The notes under the pieces were generated by a model that was not told the DNA's origin, ran no database searches, and saw only the letters and a program-made list of their open reading frames with translations. A stretch of DNA of 64,000 nt from Fagopyrum homotropicum (lineage: Eukaryota; Streptophyta; Magnoliopsida; Caryophyllales; Polygonaceae), in assembly GCA_033239125.1 (NCBI GenBank), contig BSWB01000003.1, forward strand, positions 135,445,820 through 135,509,819. Reading direction: 5' to 3'. Made by a program: the position numbers and the translations under genes. Shown here one piece after another: positions 58,449 through 64,000 of the stretch (its first letter is position 1; the number at the start of each line of letters is the position of its first letter).

Positions 58449-59511
58449 GTGACACCTACAACACCCGCCGCTCATGTTTCTCCTACTTCTGCTGCTCATG
58501 TATCTCCTACTTCTTTTGCATCTCCTACTCATGTTTCTCTAACTTCTCATCCTCATGTTTCTACTGCTTCTGCTGCTCGTTCTTCATCTGGTCCTTCTCA
58601 CCGTCCACCGACCGATCCTTCTTCATCTGGTCCAGTGGGTGATGATATACCCGATGATGTCGATGATCATGTCGACTTTGGTGCTCCACTCATTCTCGAT
58701 CTTTTACCATCTTACCACAGTCATAGGGCTACTCGCATATGGATGCTTGAGGTACATTTTTCCAAATATAAACGGTTGTCAATAACATTTTATAGTTAGT
58801 TTTACTTTAACTAAATATAATGTTTTTGACATACAAAGGTGGAGACGAAGATGATGAAGGTGCATAAGAGGAATCTCAGTCTCTCATGGTTATGTACTTG
58901 GCGACGAGATACCACAGATTCCAACTCTTGGTTTTGGTTGTCACGTCGCAGTCGTCTTACGGATTTGGAGGATTTCAACTTTAGCGGCGTCAATCACGCT
59001 CTCATTCAGGCATTCGTTGAGCGATGGCACCCAGACACCATCAATTTTCACCTACCTTGGAGAGAGATGACTATCACACTCCATGATCTATGAGTTATTA
59101 TGGGTTTGCCTGTTGATGGTGAGATTTTATGTACGTCCGGCACCGTTCAATCGCGGAGAGATTGGATTCAAACGACGTTTGGTTTTGATGGAGATCAGAT
59201 GTTTCGTCATTAATCCTCTATTTTTGTTGATCTTGTGAAGACGACAACATGTAAGATGCTTCTTAGTCCACGTACTCCGGCCACCTCTTTGGCATATGCC
59301 TACCTCCTCCTTATTGGGTCGGGGTTGTTTGTAGATAAGACGACCAACAAGATGACTTATTGGTTGATTGATTTGGTCCGAGACCATGAGCAGATAGGCA
59401 CATATGAATGGGGGCACGATACTCTCGCCTAACTCTACCGGAGTTTGGGCATCGCTTCTAGGAAGAGTGTTGTCGGTATGGCAGGATGCACTGCCTTATT
59501 GGAGATTTGTT
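58449..59511 (+). pseudogene. PMD gene of the second MULE, truncated
   Basis: Ser/Thr/Pro-rich repeats (AAHVSPTS) lead to FGAPLILDLLPSYHSHRATRIWM, matching the PMD gene at 48839-51194, then an intron, then EMTITLHDL, GSGLFVDKTTNKMTYW and a last piece ending in CTALLE. Stops follow TITLHDL and occur twice more. The YMPDRVLRQFG half is missing. Confidence 0.75.
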
Positions 59512-61110
59512 TGATTTAGATAATGTTATTAAGTGTAATAACGTTGAGATCTATGTGAAATACCTCAACATCGTCGTCTTCAATCTCATCCCAACTCCAT
59601 GAAACAACCTTCCAAAATGGATGAGTTTGATCCAAACTAATCGGTGTCCGTTTCGAGATGACAACAATAAAGTCATGGACACATGGCACCCCGTAATCAA
59701 GCCTCCAATATTTGTGCCTACATATCCCGTCATCGTGGATGGTCAAGGTCTTGCTGTGGTTTTTCAGAAGAAGCGTGAAACATTCATTGGTGACATTATT
59801 GCGGAGCTGGTTAATTATTGGGATTATGACGCTCAATCGTATCCGAGCGACCCCTTTATCTTTCGAATCTGATCATTGATCATTAAGTCAATATAGTCAA
59901 CCACGGATTAGAAGCCTCCAATGCTCGTTCCCAAGATAGACTTCAATAGGCCGTGTGCTAACTCACACCTGGAAAAATGTAATAATATATCATTACAATT
60001 GCGGAAAAATGTGGAAGTAGTAAACAAATAAATAGAAGTTTGGGTCTTACATGTTTGATGTCCGCATTTCAAAATGGTGATACAAGTTACACCAAGCTCG
60101 TATAATTGCCTCTTTGTAGTCCTTGAGCCACGTATTCTCGAGGTATTCCATCAACCTAGGATGCGATTGCAAATGCACCTTCATTTCCGCCAACCTTTGC
60201 TCGTAAGAACCACTAGACATTGACTCAAACAAAGCATGATAATTAGATGTGAACACCGCTTGCGTTTCCTTTGACCTCAGAATTGACCATGGACGTTGAT
60301 CGATGTTGGTCTTTATATGCCATGTACATAACATATGTTTCACATTCGGAAACACAATACCTAAGGCCTTAATAAGACCTAATTCTCGATCAGTAACGAT
60401 CACCTCAGGTATGTTGTTGCCACACACATGTCGTAATCTACCCAAGACCCAATTATAGTGATCGTTAATCTCTTGTGCCATAAAAACAAATGCAACTGCA
60501 AACGTGCTCTTCGTGCTCGTTATTCCGACAATCTCTAACAATGACATTTTATACCTGTCAATCATCAAAAGAAAAAAAGTTAAAATAAAATAGATGAAGG
60601 GAGATGATATGTACAATATATAAAATGTCATAACGCGAACAACAAATCAAAAATAGTACTAACTTATTGGTCTTGTAAGGTGTGTCCATGACGATTACGT
60701 ATGGAAACCGGCTCAATAGATGTCTAGAGTCCGGGTGCATGAAGAATAAGTCGTAGATTGTGTCTGAATTCGGTGTTCGTCTGGTACTAACGTAGTATCC
60801 ACGATCTTTGAGTGTGTGGAGTGCTTGTTGTTGGTTGTCCCTCTTCCTTCAGCATATTCCATCCTTATCTTCATTCCCGTGTTGTAAATCTGTCGAATGG
60901 AGATAACGATGTTCGGGTCATCCAACTGAAATGATGTTAATATGTTTCTCGGTTTAATTCCAGCAGCCATTTCACGCTCCACCCTTCGGTATTGTGCAGG
61001 CGTTAACCGACCGGCATATGCATGTCCCTCTAAGTCTTCGGGAAGTGGGTGGTTGTGGACTCAGCATATGACCCTTGCAGTCCTTTTTTTTATATCATTT
61101 TCTTGTGTCA
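59512..61110 (-). pseudogene. MULE transposase of the second element, truncated
   Basis: Minus-strand pieces: VHNHPLPEDLEGHAYAGRLT (about 61060-61000, after a TGA where a sense codon is expected), 60982-60713, core with Asp in VIVMDTPYKTNK (60690) and Asp in VIVTDRELGLIKALG (about 60410), CELAHGLLKS (third acidic residue, about 59970), and GVPCVHDF (59690). Frameshifts and stops are frequent. It ends at the region equal to HIDPYMESLND of the first copy; no OTU follows. Confidence 0.8.
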
Positions 61111-62440
61111 CCTCGAACTCAAACTTACACCTGTGTTTCTTTGACCTCGTGTCTGGACTGCTTGAAGCCACAAACTCGGCAAACTAATAGTACAGATAAA
61201 TCTGTTCATAATTTTGGAGATGAAGAAGATCAAATAACAAAGAAGTTCAAACAATTGGGAATTTAAACGACAGAAAAATTGGGAAGATTGGGAAACCAAA
61301 AGTAGGGAGGAGACTTTAGAATAATACCTAACGAATCGAAGAATAAATGAGATAGCAAAATAATACCTAATGGAGAAGACGACGAATATTGTTGGCGAAA
61401 CCCTACGACACCGCCGTATCCAAAGCGAAGACAACCGGAGGAAAAGGGCGCCGACGAATCCGAAGCGGCGGTAACCGAAGGAAAGGTCACACGTGGGGCC
61501 AACGAAAGTCTTGTGCAAGAGCGTTGATAAAACGGCGATTTGACGATGAAGCGGTGAAGCGAAAAACGAAAGGACGTGAGAGGAAGACACACACATTAAC
61601 AAATGAATGACTCATTAAATAAGGGCAAAGGTTACTAACCAACAACTGCCGCATAATACAATAAATAACATACCAACCATTTAAAAATAGTAGTCCGAAG
61701 CCCATTTACATGACAAATCTGAGCTGCTGTTAAACCACTACTGAAGCAATAGGAGTAACATATAATAATAAATATAGAAGGGCATAAATGAAAAATGACT
61801 ATTCATAAGAGACTACTCCCTCTTTTATAATTGTAAGGATTTAGCAATTGTGAGAATAAAGACACTACATAACTTACAAAACTTATATATATGATTAAGG
61901 AATTGTGAAAAGGAAGAAATTCTGGAACTTACATATGAGTCTTTCAACGTGACGGTAGTTGTGAGTTATTCTCAGGGTTTGATTGCGGGATAATATGACG
62001 TTGGTACGGCGGTTGCGATTGTGTTTTTTTTGCGTTTGATGGTGGCATGAAAGTAATGCCGAACGTCTATAGATAAGCGCGGAAAAAGATTGCGGAAAAA
62101 CAGATTGCGGAAAAAAGAGGGTTTTTTTGCGCCGGCCCAAAGAGTTAAAAAATTTCGAGCGCCGGCGCCTTCTCAAGGCCCCCAAAATATTAAAAAAAAA
62201 AGGCTGAATTGACATATTAGGCCTTCTACACAATAAAGTTGGAATATAGGGCCTCCTAAAATTAAGTTGAAAAAAATGGGCTCCTATTTTGAAGGCTAGT
62301 TTTTTCATAGTACAAAAAGGCTAAAAAGGGGCTGATTGATGACTGTTGACTGCTGTGCAGAAATTGGGTTGATTGATGACATATTTGATTGACATTTTTG
62401 GAGGGAATTGTTGGCCCATATTGGTTTCCTGTAATTGTTT
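61111..62440. other. Intergenic or 5' remains of the second MULE
   Basis: Open frames at 61108-61610 on both strands overlap and have no known motif. The stretch 62120-62300 (GGGGGCC, GCGCCGGC boxes beside AT-rich sequence) resembles ends of small TIR elements, but no pair of ends was found. Confidence 0.35.
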
Positions 62441-62442
62441 CT

Positions 62443-62725
62443 GGGTATGTACGTAGTTATTACCCAAAATACATACAAATTCACATACTCAGGTTTGATA
62501 TGATTGTGTAAGTGTTTTGTAAGATATTGATATGTTCGGGTAAGTGGTTTGTTTGTATGGTTGTAAGTGTAGTAATTTTTTGGGGTATGTACGTAATTAT
62601 TACCCAAAATACATACAAATCTACATACTCAGGTTTGATATGATTGGGTAAGTGTTTTGTAAGATATTGATATGTTTGGGTAAGTGGTTTGTTTGTATGG
62701 TTGTCAGTGTAATACATCGAACACG
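62443..62725. repeat. 140-bp tandem duplication
   Basis: Two copies starting at 62443 and 62583, each with GGGTATGTACGTA and a TTTGTAAGATATTGATATGT segment. The minus-strand frames over it are repeats of each other. Confidence 0.9.
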
Positions 62726-62953
62726 GTAAGTGCATATCCCAATATTGAAATCGAAATTTTGGATAATCAAACATAAATCGTAATACAACATACAAAAAAG
62801 ATGACACATAAGTACATAACATACCCAAAAAATAACAACCCAATTTTGTTAACCAAAAGTGTGTTAACATTCTCACATAAGTTTCTAACCAAAAAAACAA
62901 CCTTACCCAGTGCAAGCTTACCCACCTATCCTGCAAAATATCTTACCTACATA

Positions 62954-63050
62954 GACGACCGAGGCGACCATGGTGCTTGGTGTCTCTCGAGGGAGAAGAC
63001 GACCGAGGCGACCATGGTGCTTGGTGTCTCTCGAGGGAGAAGACGACCGA
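62954..63050. repeat. 44-bp tandem repeat
   Basis: Two full and one partial copy (starts 62954, 62998, 63042) of a unit beginning GACGACCGAGG, GC-rich within AT-rich sequence. The first two copies are identical. Confidence 0.9.
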
Positions 63051-63234
63051 GTAGCTTGGTGGTTGCTGGCTCTAATCCTGTGCTCACACATTACTCAAAA
63101 AAACATTGCTCAAAATACATACCCAGCTCACACATTACTCAAAGTGCTCAAACATACCAAAAATGTTAACACGTTACTCATTTCAAAGCAATACCCAAAA
63201 AACGCAGTAAGTACATTTAGGGAGTAATCAATTA

Positions 63235-63420
63235 CTCAATCCATATCCAAGAAACATACCCAAAGTGCTCACACATTACTCAAAGTGCTCATACATATCC
63301 AAAGTGCTCATACATATTACATACCCAAAGGCTCATACATACCCAAAGTGCTCATATATATTACATACCCAAAGGCTCATACATACCCAAAATGCTCATA
63401 CATACCCAAAGTGCTCACTC
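63235..63420. repeat. Minisatellite of CATACCCAAAGTGCT type
   Basis: About ten imperfect copies of CATACCCAAAGTGCT(CA), partly interrupted by ATATTA. Confidence 0.85.
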
Positions 63421-63422
63421 AT

Positions 63423-63614
63423 TTGATGGTACTCAAAGGTAGTACGACTTACCAATTCCTCATCAATGGCAGACTCGAACACTTTAGCCTCCTCGCGAAC
63501 TGTAGCCTCACCGGAATCGGCGGCCATCCTACGTTCTTCTGCCTCAATGACGGCATGAGTAAACCTTATACTGAAAGAGGACGCCGGAATCTGAGCAGAA
63601 GGGAGACTCGCCAT
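63423..63614 (-). CDS. Possible first exon of an unknown gene
   Basis: A minus-strand ATG at 63614 opens a frame beginning MASLPSAQIPASSFS and running to about 63450, where a GT donor may lie. Composition is normal for protein, unlike the repeats around it. No family is recognised, and a chance frame is possible. Confidence 0.3.
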
Positions 63615-63689
63615 TCTTCAAACTTTTTATTTTTTCTGGTTAGGTTTCCAAGCGTTCTTCAACCTTGTGAGTTTAGAGAAGGACAAAGA

Positions 63690-63930
63690 GGCAGTTTCAG
63701 GGAAGAAGAAGAGGGTGAATGTTGTTCAGAGGGGAGGGAGAAGAGAGCGACGATTTCAGGGCAGGAAGAAGAACACGGCGGCGGTTTCAGGGGAGGAAGA
63801 AGAAGGGGCCGACGGTTTCAGGAGAGGAAGAAGAAGAGGGCGACGGTCAGGGGTGGAAGAAGAAGAGGGCGACGGTAACAAAGAAGGAGAAGAAGAGGGC
63901 GATGGTGGTTCAGAGGCAAGGAAGGTCGGT
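63690..63930. repeat. Purine-rich minisatellite
   Basis: Repeats of GGAAGAAGAAGAGGGCGACGG. The plus-strand Arg/Gly/Glu-rich frame over it (63285-63878) is likely an artefact. Confidence 0.75.
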
Positions 63931-64000
63931 GGTGGTTCAAAGGCAAGGAAGGAGGAGGCAGAAAAGGAGAATGGTACCGTGGTGGTTGAAATCTTCCAAA

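Larger units (their letters stand above)
58261..61200. mobile_element. Second MULE, deleted and decayed
   Basis: Carries a PMD gene (+) and a MULE transposase gene (-) tail to tail, the same order as in the element at 44.7-52.5 kb but inverted. The C-terminal half of PMD and the whole OTU part are gone; the two truncated genes meet near 59511. Ends not identified; the boundaries given are those of recognisable coding sequence. Confidence 0.7.

Noticed and set aside
62305..62936. Two similar minus-strand frames that look like a gene family
   Set aside because: They are the two copies of a 140-bp tandem duplication.
62954..63050. CRISPR-like direct repeats
   Set aside because: The copies are contiguous with no spacers, and the genome is a plant nucleus.

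Overview
The window is plant nuclear DNA, very probably from an eudicot. Evidence: spliced genes with GT..AG introns, plant-only families (AMY1-type alpha-amylase, DUF679/DMP, plant choline kinase, MPSR1-like RING E3), and a dense load of plant transposons (Athila and Tekay-type Ty3/Gypsy, a copia-like LTR, LINE, Helitron, MULEs, MITEs). No prokaryotic features, CRISPR array or rRNA were seen. The species cannot be fixed from sequence alone.

Layout. 0.6-2.9 kb: a decayed alpha-amylase gene (+), with a MITE in its first intron and an 11-bp duplication that shifts the frame. 3.0-3.8 kb: a small TIR element. 3.8-6.1 kb: intergenic. 6.1-34.7 kb: a nested retrotransposon block. A Tekay-type chromovirus inserted beside a RING E3 gene; the locus was apparently duplicated in tandem; one copy collapsed to a solo LTR (6096-8441) followed by a broken piece of the RING gene. 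The other copy kept its internal region (minus strand, 21011-30691) and right LTR (30692-32733), and was then invaded by an 11.4-kb Athila element (9492-20876), a copia-like LTR (about 24.76-25.97 kb), a 3-kb solo LTR (26354-29333) and a LINE (32916-33971).

34.1-36.1 kb: the two best intact genes on the left side stand head to head: an MPSR1-like RING-H2 E3 ligase (-) and a DMP8/9-like membrane protein (+). 36.6-42.1 kb: a Helitron with clean ends and a decayed helicase. 43.5 kb: a fragment of the CDC20 C-terminus. 44.7-52.5 kb: a Mutator-like element (MULE) with a transposase-OTU protease gene (+) and a plant-mobile-domain (PMD) gene (-) facing tail to tail, bordered by unusually perfect hairpins. 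52.75-54.47 kb: an intact seven-exon choline kinase (-). 58.3-61.2 kb: a second, shrunken and decayed MULE with the same PMD/transposase tail-to-tail order, inverted. 62.4-64 kb: tandem repeats.

Host functions that look intact are the RING E3, the DMP protein and choline kinase. Everything else recognisable is transposon-derived or broken. The observations most worth a second look are the two-gene MULE (transposase-OTU plus convergent PMD) with its hairpin borders, the Athila element that has perfect target-site duplications yet lacks reverse transcriptase, and the palindromic CTCGACCGAG motif scattered through that element.
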